From Devosia sp. SL43 (lineage in GTDB: Bacteria > Pseudomonadota > Alphaproteobacteria > Rhizobiales > Devosiaceae), in contig NZ_CP063401.1 in assembly GCF_021729885.1 (NCBI RefSeq), positions 3,030,501 to 3,094,500 of the forward strand: a stretch of DNA of 64,000 nt, read 5' to 3'. Each line of letters starts with the position of its first letter. The stretch's first letter is position 1. Below the pieces are notes generated by a model. It was not told the DNA's origin. It saw nothing but the letters and a program-made list of their open reading frames with translations, and did not search any database. Shown here piece after piece: positions 34,110 through 42,330 of the stretch. The position numbers were made by a program, and so were the translations under genes.

Positions 34110-34412
34110 TCAGCCGTGGCTGGCGACCTGCCGGGCGGCCGGCTGGACGCGCATCGGGCGATGCCGCTGCGTCTTCTTGCGCGCAAAGGGGTAGTCCGGG
34201 CTGCGATAGAGCCAGTTCATCTCGTCAGAGGTGTAGCGCTTGTTGCCCAGTGTCAGGCTGGCGCCCTTGAGGCTGACGGGAGCGGCTTCTTCGAGGGCAA
34301 AGCGCAGGGCCTGTGCGGCCGTGCGGAAGGTGCGGGGGCCCTGGGCCGCCGCAGTCTGCCAGTCGCTGCCGAGATAAAGCTCGGCGGGCGCCTGGAAATC
34401 AAAATGTGTCAT
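34110..34412 (-). CDS. small hypothetical protein
   Basis: A 100-residue protein of unknown function, starting MTHFDFQAPAELYLGSDW. The middle holds RTFRTAAQALRFALEEA and KRYTSDEMNWLYRSPDYPF, amphipathic and conserved-looking, and the C-terminus is Arg/Gln-rich and basic. No signal peptide or membrane segment. It lies 134 nt upstream of treZ on the same strand. I recognise no named domain; the reading frame has normal high-GC third-position bias, which supports a real gene. Confidence 0.6.
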   Translation of the reverse strand: MTHFDFQAPAELYLGSDWQTAAAQGPRTFRTAAQALRFALEEAAPVSLKGASLTLGNKRYTSDEMNWLYRSPDYPFARKKTQRHRPMRVQPAARQVASHG

Positions 34413-34528
34413 TGGTGTCTCATCGGTCCTGCCTTTTGGCTTGGACCATTCTTTTCTGTGTCGGGCCTCGACCGCATGGCGCGGGAGGCGGAAGCCGGGG
34501 TGGCTCGGTGAGCGACCCCGGCCAAATA

Positions 34529-34744
34529 CTAGAGCAGGGTCAGGTTGGTCGCCGAGATCTTGCCGTCACGGCCGGTCTCGAGTTCGTAAGTGACCTTGTC
34601 GCCTTCATACAGGCCCTGCAGGCCCGAACGCTCGACGGCAGAGATATGGACAAATGCGTCCTTGTCGCCGCCGGCATCTGGAGCGATGAAGCCGAAGCCC
34701 TTGGTTGCGTTGAAAAATTTCACGGTGCCATTGATCGAGGCCAT
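34529..34744 (-). CDS. cspA: cold-shock domain protein
   Basis: A 71-residue cold-shock protein: GTVKFFNATKGFGFIAP contains RNP1 (KGFGFI) and DAFVHISAVE contains RNP2 (FVHIS). It binds single-stranded RNA/DNA and melts structure. The start at 34744 (MASINGTV) follows AAGGACGA; the longer open frame upstream is the untranslated leader. A consensus promoter about 160 nt upstream gives the long leader typical of cold-inducible csp mRNAs. Confidence 0.95.
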   Translation of the reverse strand: MASINGTVKFFNATKGFGFIAPDAGGDKDAFVHISAVERSGLQGLYEGDKVTYELETGRDGKISATNLTLL

Positions 34745-34910
34745 GATGGTCGTCCTTATTTTGGAAACGCCGGCCGCGAAAAGCGGCAAGGCGTCGCTCC
34801 CAACCAGCACCATGCTGGTCGGGTAAAACACGCTCGCAAAAATCAGGAAGAGGCCAAAATCCGGCGAACCGGTCTTATGACAGCTGTCTTGAGCTGAAAC
34901 GTATGAAGGC

Positions 34911-34939
34911 TATATAGGCGCCAATCGTGAAGATAACAA
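34911..34939 (-). promoter_or_regulatory. sigma70 promoter of cspA
   Basis: On the minus strand: TTGTTA (34939-34934), 17-nt spacer, TATATA (34916-34911). Transcription would start near 34904, giving a 5' leader of about 160 nt before the ATG at 34744. Confidence 0.6.
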
Positions 34940-34965
34940 GGCGGCACGAAATTGCGCAGGCCGAT

Positions 34966-35967
34966 TCAGCTTTGCGCGATGGCAACAGGCTCGCCGTCGC
35001 GCACGGATGACGCCTTGATGGCGTCCCACAGGCGGGCAAAGCGCAGGCCATTGGCGACGGTGGATGGATTGGCCATGCGGCCGTCGCGCACGGCCTGGAA
35101 GGTGTGCATGGGGGTATCGCGGACTTCGCCCTCTTCGCGCGGCTCGGCGACGCCATCGATCATGACTTCGCGCCACTTGCCCCAGGCATCGATGCGCACG
35201 ATGGCTTTGGAATAAAAGAAGGTGATGGCCGAGGCGCAGCCCGGCGGGCCCTCGCCAGCGGCATTGAAGGTGACCAGCGCACCATTGCTGAGACGGGCGG
35301 CGACGGCGGTGACGAGATCGACCTTGAGACCGCGATTGTTGGCAAAGGCCGAGAGGCGCTCGAATTCGGCGTCGGCCAGCACACAGACCGTGTTCATCAT
35401 GTGGGCGCCGGTATCGAACATGAAGCCGCCGCCGGAAATCTCGGGCTGTTGCTTCCACTGGCCGGCATAATTCTTGGCCCAGCCTTCCCAGATGGAGGCG
35501 TTGACGCTGACCAGGTCACCGAAATCGCCACGGCGGGCGCGATCCCTGGTGTCGTGCACAAGCGGGGACAGTCCGCCCTGGAAGGCGATGACGACAGTGC
35601 GACCGGTGCGCTTCTCGGCCTCGACCAGCGCCAGGGCCTCGGCGACCGTGGTCACCATCGGCTTTTCCAGCAGCAGGTCATAACCCGCCTCGATCACCGC
35701 CAGAGCATTGGCGCCGTGGAAGACATGCGGGGTGGAGACATAGACCGCGTCCATCTGGCCGGCCATGGCCTTGAGCATGGTATCGGCATCGGGATATTCG
35801 GCCGGGCGGGATGCGCCGGCAGCCTCGCAGGTATCGCCGAAGCGCTGGCGCGAGATGACGCTGACCTCGGCAGTGGCAACGATCCGGACATCGTCCATCG
35901 CGGCCCAGCCCCTGGCATAGTCGGCCGCCTTCAGCCCAGCCCCGATGACGCCCAAACGCAAAACCAT
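34966..35967 (-). CDS. Gfo/Idh/MocA family NAD(P)-dependent oxidoreductase
   Basis: A 333-residue dehydrogenase with an N-terminal Rossmann fold (LRLGVIGAGLKAADYARGW), the substrate-site motif LLEKPMVTTVAEAL (EKP lysine) and the C-terminal alpha/beta domain with GGFMFDTGAHMMN. Family members oxidise or reduce sugars, inositols or their derivatives. It lies 91 nt downstream of, and on the same strand as, the sugar ABC transporter ATPase gene, so it probably acts on the imported sugar. The start at 35967 follows GAGGATAGCG. Confidence 0.9.
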   Translation of the reverse strand: MVLRLGVIGAGLKAADYARGWAAMDDVRIVATAEVSVISRQRFGDTCEAAGASRPAEYPDADTMLKAMAGQMDAVYVSTPHVFHGANALAVIEAGYDLLLEKPMVTTVAEALALVEAEKRTGRTVVIAFQGGLSPLVHDTRDRARRGDFGDLVSVNASIWEGWAKNYAGQWKQQPEISGGGFMFDTGAHMMNTVCVLADAEFERLSAFANNRGLKVDLVTAVAARLSNGALVTFNAAGEGPPGCASAITFFYSKAIVRIDAWGKWREVMIDGVAEPREEGEVRDTPMHTFQAVRDGRMANPSTVANGLRFARLWDAIKASSVRDGEPVAIAQS

Positions 35968-36058
35968 GCCGCTATCCTCCGCTTTGCGGTCAGGTGTATC
36001 TGGGCTTCGGGGACGTCGCCAATGTGTAAATCATTGAAAACAACAGGTTCTGGCGTGC

Positions 36059-37138
36059 TTATAGCCTCAGGCCGGCCGCGTCGAAGGCGAGGCAAGCCGC
36101 CGGGTCGACGCCGATGCTGACCTCAGCGCCTGCCGGGATCGACGAGTGACCCTTCTGCTGGATGGTGATCTTGGCGCCATTGCTGCCGGTGGCATAGACA
36201 TAGGAGACGCCGCCCAACTGCTCGACCACCTGTGCGGTCGCCGTCAGCGCGGTGCCGCCCGCATCGACGAAATGCTCGGGGCGAATGCCAAGGGTGACGC
36301 TTTCGCCAGCCTGGGCCGTGGTGCCGCGCGTGCGCACTGCAATTGCGCTGCCGGCGAAGTCGGTGGTCTGCACCATAGCCGTGTTGCCATCCACCGACAC
36401 GACCTTTGCCGCCAGGAAGTTCATCCGCGGCGAGCCGATAAAGCCGGCGACGAAGAGATTGTCCGGATTGTCGTAGAGATCAATCGGACTGCCCTGCTGC
36501 TCGATGCGACCGGCGCGCAGCACCACGATCTTGTCGGCCAGGGTCATTGCCTCCACCTGGTCATGCGTCACATAGATCATGGTGGCGCCGAGCTCCTGGT
36601 GCAGCTTGGCGATCTCGATGCGCATCTGTACGCGCAGTTCGGCATCGAGATTGGAGAGTGGCTCGTCGAACAGGAAGGCTTTGGGCTGGCGCACGATGGC
36701 ACGGCCGATGGCGACGCGCTGGCGCTGACCGCCCGAAAGCTGGCGCGGCTTGCGATCGAGCAGGGCATCCAGCTCGAGAATGCGTGCGGCCTCGGCAACC
36801 CGCACCGCGACCTGGTCGCGCGGCATGCCGCCCATCCTGAGGCCAAAGCCGAGATTCTGTTCCACGGTCATATGCGGATAGAGCGCGTAGCTCTGGAACA
36901 CCATGGCGACGCCGCGCTCGGACGGATCGAAATCGGTGACATCCTCGCCACCGATCAAGACCTGCCCGGCCGTCGGTTCTTCAAGGCCCGATATGGTGCG
37001 CAACAGGGTGGATTTGCCGCAACCCGAGGGGCCCACGAACACCACAAAGGCGCCATCGGCAATGTCGAGGTCGATGCTGTGCAGCACCGGCACGACGCCA
37101 AAACTCTTGTTGATCCCGCGCAGCTTGAGCTCGGCCAT
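36059..37138 (-). CDS. sugar ABC transporter ATP-binding protein (MalK/UgpC type)
   Basis: A 359-residue CUT1-family ATPase: Walker [11 protein letters not shown]-loop [11 protein letters not shown], signature [14 protein letters not shown], Walker [12 protein letters not shown], switch histidine YVTHDQ, and a C-terminal TOBE domain (about 240-359) with GIRPEHF. It energises the permeases encoded on the opposite strand at 38850-40630, across a divergent regulatory region. The substrate is unknown; CUT1 systems carry oligosaccharides or polyols. Confidence 0.93.
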   Translation of the reverse strand: MAELKLRGINKSFGVVPVLHSIDLDIADGAFVVFVGPSGCGKSTLLRTISGLEEPTAGQVLIGGEDVTDFDPSERGVAMVFQSYALYPHMTVEQNLGFGLRMGGMPRDQVAVRVAEAARILELDALLDRKPRQLSGGQRQRVAIGRAIVRQPKAFLFDEPLSNLDAELRVQMRIEIAKLHQELGATMIYVTHDQVEAMTLADKIVVLRAGRIEQQGSPIDLYDNPDNLFVAGFIGSPRMNFLAAKVVSVDGNTAMVQTTDFAGSAIAVRTRGTTAQAGESVTLGIRPEHFVDAGGTALTATAQVVEQLGGVSYVYATGSNGAKITIQQKGHSSIPAGAEVSIGVDPAACLAFDAAGLRL

Positions 37139-37521
37139 TTATGCGTATCCTCCATTTATCACCTGCCGCTGCGGTCTTCGCCGCTTTGGACAGGCGCCAA
37201 TCCTACTTTCGGACGGATCAGTCTTACCTATTTAATGAGTTATCAGAAATAAAACGCAAGGCGATTTTTGCTTTGTCTGACATCTCGGTCGTTACGGAAT
37301 GACGTTAAAGCGCTGACATAGAGGAATTAAAAGTCGGTACAGCATGGGTCAGCTACTCTGACCAATCTGTGAGGCACGTACCTATTGTATATCTTTTACG
37401 GAATGCGTAAAAAGTAGGGAACAGGGGTCGTTGAGGAAGTGCGATCGCCTGCCGTAGCCCGGGAAGGCCACCCAACAGAGGTGCGTCACCAGGCTGCCCC
37501 GAGGACATGAGGAGGAAGCCC
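37139..37521. promoter_or_regulatory. divergent regulatory region of the sugar ABC system with two operator-like palindromes
   Basis: An AT-rich 383-nt gap between the ATPase and binding-protein genes. Two perfect inverted repeats stand out: GGTCAG-CTACT-CTGACC at 37347-37363 and TTTTACG-GAATG-CGTAAAA at 37394-37412. Both are sized for a dimeric regulator (LacI, GntR or ROK). No regulator gene is adjacent. GGAGG at about 37511 is the ribosome binding site of the binding-protein gene. Confidence 0.5.
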
Positions 37522-38775
37522 ATGAAGAGATTTGCGCTTGCCGCAATGCTGAGCGTCGCCGCCATTCTGCCGGCCGCTGCCCAAGAGACCGTTGACTGGA
37601 TGCATATTTCCTCGATCCCCGAGGAAGTGGCGTTGATGGAGGCTGCCGTCGCCGAATACGAGGCGGCCAATCCCGACGTCAAGATCAACATGCAGTTCCT
37701 GGAAAACGAGGCGTTCAAGGCCAAGTTGACTACCCTGCTGCAATCGGACGCCGCACCCGACATCTTCTATTCCTGGGGCGGTGGCGTGCTGACCGAACAG
37801 GCCGCAGCCGGCGTGCTGCGCCCGGTGGAAGACCTGGTCGACCCGGCGGTTGCCGAAGCCATCGGCTCGGGCGGCATGTCTGCCTTCACCCGTGACGGCC
37901 ATGTCTATGGCCTGGCGCAGCAGGTGAGCGAAGTCGTGCTCTGGTACAACAAGGCCCTGTTCGAACAGGCCGGTGTCGATCCGGCAAGCCTGGAAACCTG
38001 GGATGGGTTCCTGGCGGCCGTGCAGACCTTCAAGGATGCCGGCATCACCCCGCTGGCTGTCGGCGCCAAGGACAAATGGCCGGCCCACTTCTGGTGGTCC
38101 AAGCTGGTCGTCCGCCTGGCCGGACAGGACGCGTTCGACGCTGCCCGCATGGGCGAGAATGGTGGCTTTGCCGCCGAGCCTTTCGTCAAGGCCGGCGAAA
38201 TGTTCCTGCAGCTGGCCGAACTCGAGCCCTTCCAGGAAGGCTTCCTTGCAGCGTCCTATGGCGATGCTTCGGGCTATTTCGGCGACGGCAAGGCCGCAAT
38301 GCACCTGATGGGCGACTGGGACTACGGCGCCATGAAGGATAACTCGGCCAACAAGCTCGGCATTCCCGATGACCAGCTCGGCTTCTTGCCCTTCCCCACC
38401 ATTGAAGGCGGCGCCGGCGATCCGACCGACACGCTGGGCGGCATCAATGGCTGGCTGTTCCACAAGAACGCCCCCGACGCAGCCGTGGACTTCGTCGAGT
38501 GGTACACCTCGGCTGAAGTTGCCTCCCGCTTCGGCAATGCTGGCTTCTTCATCCCGATCGCCAAGGGCGCTGCCGATGGCATGACCAACCCGTTCAAGGT
38601 GCAGATCGCCCAGTCGATCAACGCTGCCCATTGGCACTCGATCTTCTTCGACCAGGAACTTGGTCCGCAGATCGGTGGCGTGGTGAACGACATCTCTGCT
38701 GAACTCGCGGGCAATGCGCTTTCGGCCGAGGAAGCTGCGGAGCTTGTCGAAGAGGCTGCCGCCGACCTTCGGTAA
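37522..38775 (+). CDS. sugar ABC transporter substrate-binding protein
   Basis: A 417-residue periplasmic protein of the CUT1/extracellular family 1 type. Signal peptide MKRFALAAMLSVAAILPAAA with cleavage before QET. The mature part has the family signatures APDIFYSWGGGVLTEQAAAG, VLWYNKALFEQAGVDP, KAAMHLMGDWDYGAM and the C-terminal WYTSAEVASRFG region. The ATG at 37522 is taken because GGAGG precedes it; an upstream in-frame ATG at 37507 lies on that site. First gene of a binding protein-permease-permease operon. Confidence 0.93.
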   Translation: MKRFALAAMLSVAAILPAAAQETVDWMHISSIPEEVALMEAAVAEYEAANPDVKINMQFLENEAFKAKLTTLLQSDAAPDIFYSWGGGVLTEQAAAGVLRPVEDLVDPAVAEAIGSGGMSAFTRDGHVYGLAQQVSEVVLWYNKALFEQAGVDPASLETWDGFLAAVQTFKDAGITPLAVGAKDKWPAHFWWSKLVVRLAGQDAFDAARMGENGGFAAEPFVKAGEMFLQLAELEPFQEGFLAASYGDASGYFGDGKAAMHLMGDWDYGAMKDNSANKLGIPDDQLGFLPFPTIEGGAGDPTDTLGGINGWLFHKNAPDAAVDFVEWYTSAEVASRFGNAGFFIPIAKGAADGMTNPFKVQIAQSINAAHWHSIFFDQELGPQIGGVVNDISAELAGNALSAEEAAELVEEAAADLR

Positions 38776-38849
38776 ACGCCTGCTCGCGCACCCGGCGGAC
38801 GCCCTCCCATGCGTCCGCCGGGACCTTCAGACGTTGAGGGACCTAGTCC

Positions 38850-39776
38850 ATGACCACGATTGCCCCGTCCGTCGCCGTTCCGATGCCGCGTCGCGCCCGC
38901 CGCTATATGGATCGCAAGAGCCTGGTGCCGCTCCTGCTGTTCATCCCGCCCGCGCTGATTCTGTTCGTTGTGCTGGTCGTGCTGCCGATGATCGATGCGG
39001 CCAGCTTTTCGGTCTTCGACTGGACGGGCTATGGCCCCATGACCGACTTTGTCGGTCTCAAGAATTACGAGGATGTGCTGAGGCACCGCCACTTTGGTAC
39101 GGCCGTCCGCAACAGCCTGCTTGTCATCGCCATATCGCTGCTGGTGCAGCTGCCGCTGGCCATGTGGGTCAGCCTGGCGCTGGTCGAGAAGCGGGTCAGC
39201 GTCAATATTATCCGTACGCTGTTTTTCCTGCCCTATATGCTGGCCGAGATCGCCGCCGGGCTGATCTGGAAATTCGTCTACGACGGCAATTACGGCATCC
39301 TGCCGACCATCGGCGATGCCCTGGGCACCGACATGCCCTTCGTGCTGGGCGACAAGTTCTGGGTGATGCCGGCCATCATGCTGGTGATCGTTTGGAAATA
39401 TTTTGGCTTCCACATGATGATCTATATCGCGGGCCTGCAGTCGATCCCGACCGAGGTGATCGAGGCGGCGCGGCTCGATGGCGTCAAGAAGTGGCAGATC
39501 GTGCGGCATATCAAGCTGCCGATGATCTGGGGCTCGATCGTCATCTCGGTGTTCTTCTCCATCATCGGCGCGCTGCAGCTGTTTGATCTAGTGATCCCGC
39601 TCTCCAATGGCGGCCCGAACAATTCGAGCCACACCATCGTCAGCTTCCTCTACCAGTTCGGCATCCTGCGCATGAAGCTGGGCTTTGGCGGCGCGGTCAG
39701 CGTCATGCTGTTCATCGCCTGCGTGGTCATCACCGTGGTCTATCGCCGCTTGCTGTTTTCGAGGGAGGTCGACTGA
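38850..39776 (+). CDS. sugar ABC transporter permease (MalF type)
   Basis: A 308-residue inner-membrane protein with six predicted helices (first at about 28-52, LLLFIPPALILFVVLVVLP) and the cytoplasmic EAA loop EVIEAARLDGVKKWQIVRHIKLP that docks with the ATPase. Its last codon overlaps the next start by one base (TGATG at 39774-39778), a coupled arrangement. Confidence 0.92.
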   Translation: MTTIAPSVAVPMPRRARRYMDRKSLVPLLLFIPPALILFVVLVVLPMIDAASFSVFDWTGYGPMTDFVGLKNYEDVLRHRHFGTAVRNSLLVIAISLLVQLPLAMWVSLALVEKRVSVNIIRTLFFLPYMLAEIAAGLIWKFVYDGNYGILPTIGDALGTDMPFVLGDKFWVMPAIMLVIVWKYFGFHMMIYIAGLQSIPTEVIEAARLDGVKKWQIVRHIKLPMIWGSIVISVFFSIIGALQLFDLVIPLSNGGPNNSSHTIVSFLYQFGILRMKLGFGGAVSVMLFIACVVITVVYRRLLFSREVD

Positions 39777-40630
39777 TGGCTGATGTGACAGTGGACCGCA
39801 AACGCCGCAGGCGCCCCGAAATCTCGGCTTTCCAATGGCTGACCCTGGCTCTGGTCGCCGCCTTCATCATCGTGCCGTTCTATACGACGGTGCTGGGCGG
39901 CTTTAAGTCCATCGGCGAGCTGCGGACCAATCCTTTCGGCCTGCCGGCCAGTTGGGACCCGGCCAACTTCACCGGCATCATCTTCGAAACAGGCCTGTTC
40001 CGCTCGCTGTGGAACTCGCTGTTCATCGCGCTGTCGACCGTGGTTCTGTCGGTGCTGATCGCCTCGATGGCGGCCTTTGCGCTGGCGCATATCCGCTTTT
40101 TCGGCAGCAAGTTTATCATGAGCTTCTTCATGCTCGGGCTGCTGTTCCCGGCTTCGACAGCCATCCTGCCGCTCTTTATCAAGCTGCGTGATCTGGGCCT
40201 GCTCGATACCCATCTGGGCATCATCATCGCTCAGGTGGCCTTCAGCCTGGCCTTCTCGATCGTGCTGTTTCACAGCTTCTTCAAACGCCTGCCAACCGAG
40301 CTGATCGACGCTGCCCGCATGGACAATTGCGGCTACCTCAAGATCTACTGGTACATCACGCTGCCGCTAAGCCTGCCCATCATCGCCACGGTCGGCGTCT
40401 TTGCCTTCGTCGGCAGCTGGAACAGCTTCCTGTTGCCGCTGATCGTGCTCAATACCGATACCAACTACACCTGGCCGCTCGGCATCATGCAGTTCCAGGG
40501 TCAGTACGGCTCGGACTGGCCCAAGATCCTGGCCTATCTGACGCTGACCATCCTGCCCGCGGTTGGATTTTTCCTGCTGGCACAGAGATATATTATTTCG
40601 GGGCTAACCGGTGGGGCGGTGAAGGGGTAG
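39776..40630 (+). CDS. sugar ABC transporter permease (MalG type)
   Basis: A 284-residue second permease with six predicted helices and the EAA loop ELIDAARMDNCGYLKIYWYITLPLS. The C-terminus RYIISGLTGGAVKG is characteristic of MalG-type permeases. Together with the preceding permease and the ATPase at 36059 it makes a complete importer. Confidence 0.92.
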   Translation: MADVTVDRKRRRRPEISAFQWLTLALVAAFIIVPFYTTVLGGFKSIGELRTNPFGLPASWDPANFTGIIFETGLFRSLWNSLFIALSTVVLSVLIASMAAFALAHIRFFGSKFIMSFFMLGLLFPASTAILPLFIKLRDLGLLDTHLGIIIAQVAFSLAFSIVLFHSFFKRLPTELIDAARMDNCGYLKIYWYITLPLSLPIIATVGVFAFVGSWNSFLLPLIVLNTDTNYTWPLGIMQFQGQYGSDWPKILAYLTLTILPAVGFFLLAQRYIISGLTGGAVKG

Positions 40631-40634
40631 TTCG

Positions 40635-40765
40635 TGCCACGCCCCCGTGGTTCGAGGGTCGCAAGAGCTCCCACCTCACCATGAGGGCAGTTGATACACC
40701 GCGTTCAAAGTAGCCCTGATGGTGAGGTGCGCTAATTTAGCGCCTCGAACCACGAGGGCGTGCCA
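40635..40765. repeat. nested palindromic repeat, copy 1 of 2
   Basis: Outer arms GCCACGCCCCCGTGGTTCGAGG and CCTCGAACCACGAGGGCGTG enclose a second palindrome (CACCTCACCATGAGGG facing CCCTGATGGTGAGGTG). A copy with the same outer and inner arms lies at 47037-47163. It fills the gap between convergent permease and CDF genes, where it may act as a bidirectional terminator. Confidence 0.8.
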
Positions 40766-40769
40766 GGAT

Positions 40770-41816
40770 TCACGCCACCGCTTCAGGCGCCAGCGCGCAG
40801 GCGGGGACGCCATCGCCCCAGACGATCTCGACGGTGGCATGGGTGATGCCATAGTCGGCTGCCAACGCTGCCTTGACAGCCCGAGTCACCGCCGCCGCAT
40901 CGGCCCCCGTATCCAGCACAATCTCCAGCGTCGCCACCGGCTTGCCCGATGTAATCGACCAGACATGCACATGCCGCACGGCGGCGAGCCCCGGCACCTT
41001 GGCGACGAGCGCCTTGCTCAAATCCTCGATCACCACATTACCGGGCGTGCCCTCCATCAGGATATGCAGCGAATTGCGCAGCAGGGCCCAGCCGCTGCGC
41101 AGGATGAGGAGGCTCACCACGACGCTGAGGATGGGATCGATCGGCATCCAGCCGGTGAGCCAGATCACCACGGCAGCGCTGATCGCCGCGACCGAGCCGA
41201 GCAGATCGCCCAGCACATGCACCATGGCGCCACGAATGTTCACATGCCCCTTGTCGCCGCGCGACAGCACGATGAACACGACGATATTGACGAACAGCCC
41301 GAGAACCGCGACCACAAACATCGGGCCGGCCAGGACCTCATGCGGGGTCATGAAGCGCTGGATGGCCTCGTAGATGATCCAGCCGGTGAGCGCGAATAAC
41401 AGCAGCGCATTGACGAGACCGGCCACCACTTCGAGCCGCATATAGCCAAAGGTCCGCTGACCATCAGATGCGCGGCGCCCGAAGCGGAAGGCGGCCCAGG
41501 CCAGCAGCAGGGCCGCTGCATCGGTGAACATATGGCCGGCATCGGCGATCAGCGCCAGCGAGCCCGAGAGGAAGCCGGCCACGATCTCGGCGACCATGAA
41601 GCCTGCAGTCAGCAGGAAGCCGATAAAGACGACACGCTCGTTGCTGGCACTGACGGTCGGCGCGTGGCTGTGTCCTGCGTGATCGTGACCGGAGTGATCG
41701 TGAGCATCATGGCTGTGGTCATCGTGGTGGGCATGATCAAGCCCGGCATGGTTATGCCCGCTGTGATCATGACCGGCATGATCATGCGCGTGGTTTGCCT
41801 TGCCGCCATCGGCCAT
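40770..41816 (-). CDS. cation diffusion facilitator (zinc efflux)
   Basis: A 348-residue CDF transporter. The N-terminus (to about 55) is a His/Asp-rich metal-binding tail (repeated HDHSGH-type units). Six membrane helices follow with the zinc-site motifs HMFTD in helix 2 and HVLGD in helix 5, the HxxxD pair typical of Zn/Cd-selective CDFs, and a cytoplasmic ferredoxin-like domain (about 265-340). It exports Zn2+ in exchange for protons. The start at 41816 has GAGGAG seven bases upstream. It follows a zinc-sensing ArsR gene with an operator in between, indicating metal induction. Confidence 0.92.
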   Translation of the reverse strand: MADGGKANHAHDHAGHDHSGHNHAGLDHAHHDDHSHDAHDHSGHDHAGHSHAPTVSASNERVVFIGFLLTAGFMVAEIVAGFLSGSLALIADAGHMFTDAAALLLAWAAFRFGRRASDGQRTFGYMRLEVVAGLVNALLLFALTGWIIYEAIQRFMTPHEVLAGPMFVVAVLGLFVNIVVFIVLSRGDKGHVNIRGAMVHVLGDLLGSVAAISAAVVIWLTGWMPIDPILSVVVSLLILRSGWALLRNSLHILMEGTPGNVVIEDLSKALVAKVPGLAAVRHVHVWSITSGKPVATLEIVLDTGADAAAVTRAVKAALAADYGITHATVEIVWGDGVPACALAPEAVA

Positions 41817-41839
41817 AACAGCTCTCCTCAAAAATCTAC

Positions 41840-41861
41840 CATATGAATACATGTTCATATG
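41840..41861. promoter_or_regulatory. ArsR/SmtB-type operator
   Basis: CATATGAA (41840-41847), six bases, TTCATATG (41854-41861): a perfect 8+6+8 palindrome containing TGAA-N6-TTCA, the core recognised by SmtB/CzrA-type zinc repressors. It lies between the arsR and CDF genes, 24 nt before the CDF ATG. Confidence 0.7.
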
Positions 41862-41896
41862 TGCAGATCAAGGGCGGATATACGACGCCCCTGCGG

Positions 41897-42214
41897 TCAG
41901 GTGTCGCTGTCGTCGTCGCCCTGGTCTTCCATGGCGTGCTCGATCATGTCGACCAGCATATGGGCGATATGCTCGTCGGCCGTCTCGTAGAACACCTGGC
42001 GATTGCGCCGTGTTCCCCGCACCAGCCGGGCCGCGCGCAGCAGCCGCAGGTGGTGGCTGACCAGCGATGGCGAGGCATTGACCGCCTTGGCAATATCGCC
42101 GACGGCGATCGGGGCGGCGAGACAGGCCAGCAGCACGCGCAGGCGTGTCGGATCGCCCAACAGGCGGTAGGTCTCGGCGATGACTGTGATCTGGGCGTCG
42201 CTGGGTGCGCTCAC
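41897..42214 (-). CDS. ArsR/SmtB-family zinc-responsive repressor
   Basis: A 105-residue winged-helix repressor (LLGDPTRLRVLLACL, recognition helix NASPSLVSHHLRLLRAARLV). The C-terminal helix carries the alpha5 zinc site: Asp-Glu-His, ten residues, His, two residues, Glu (ADEHIAH...MIEHAMEDQ), the DxH-x10-HxxE pattern of SmtB and CzrA. No alpha3N cysteines are present. On binding Zn2+ it should leave its operator and allow CDF expression. Normal length for the family. Confidence 0.92.
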   Translation of the reverse strand: MSAPSDAQITVIAETYRLLGDPTRLRVLLACLAAPIAVGDIAKAVNASPSLVSHHLRLLRAARLVRGTRRNRQVFYETADEHIAHMLVDMIEHAMEDQGDDDSDT

Positions 42215-42330
42215 GGCGGGCTACTCTTGGGCTTGCTGCTGCAAGAGGTAAGACGCTTCGACGTGTTACGCCAGAGGGTGGCCCGGACCGAAACATCGTG
42301 CCAAGCTGGTAGCAGGATGGAGGAATCGAC

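Noticed and set aside
40640..40760. tRNA-like TTCGA/CCTCGAACC signature
   Set aside because: The match is part of the nested palindrome, and no acceptor, D or anticodon arms can be formed.
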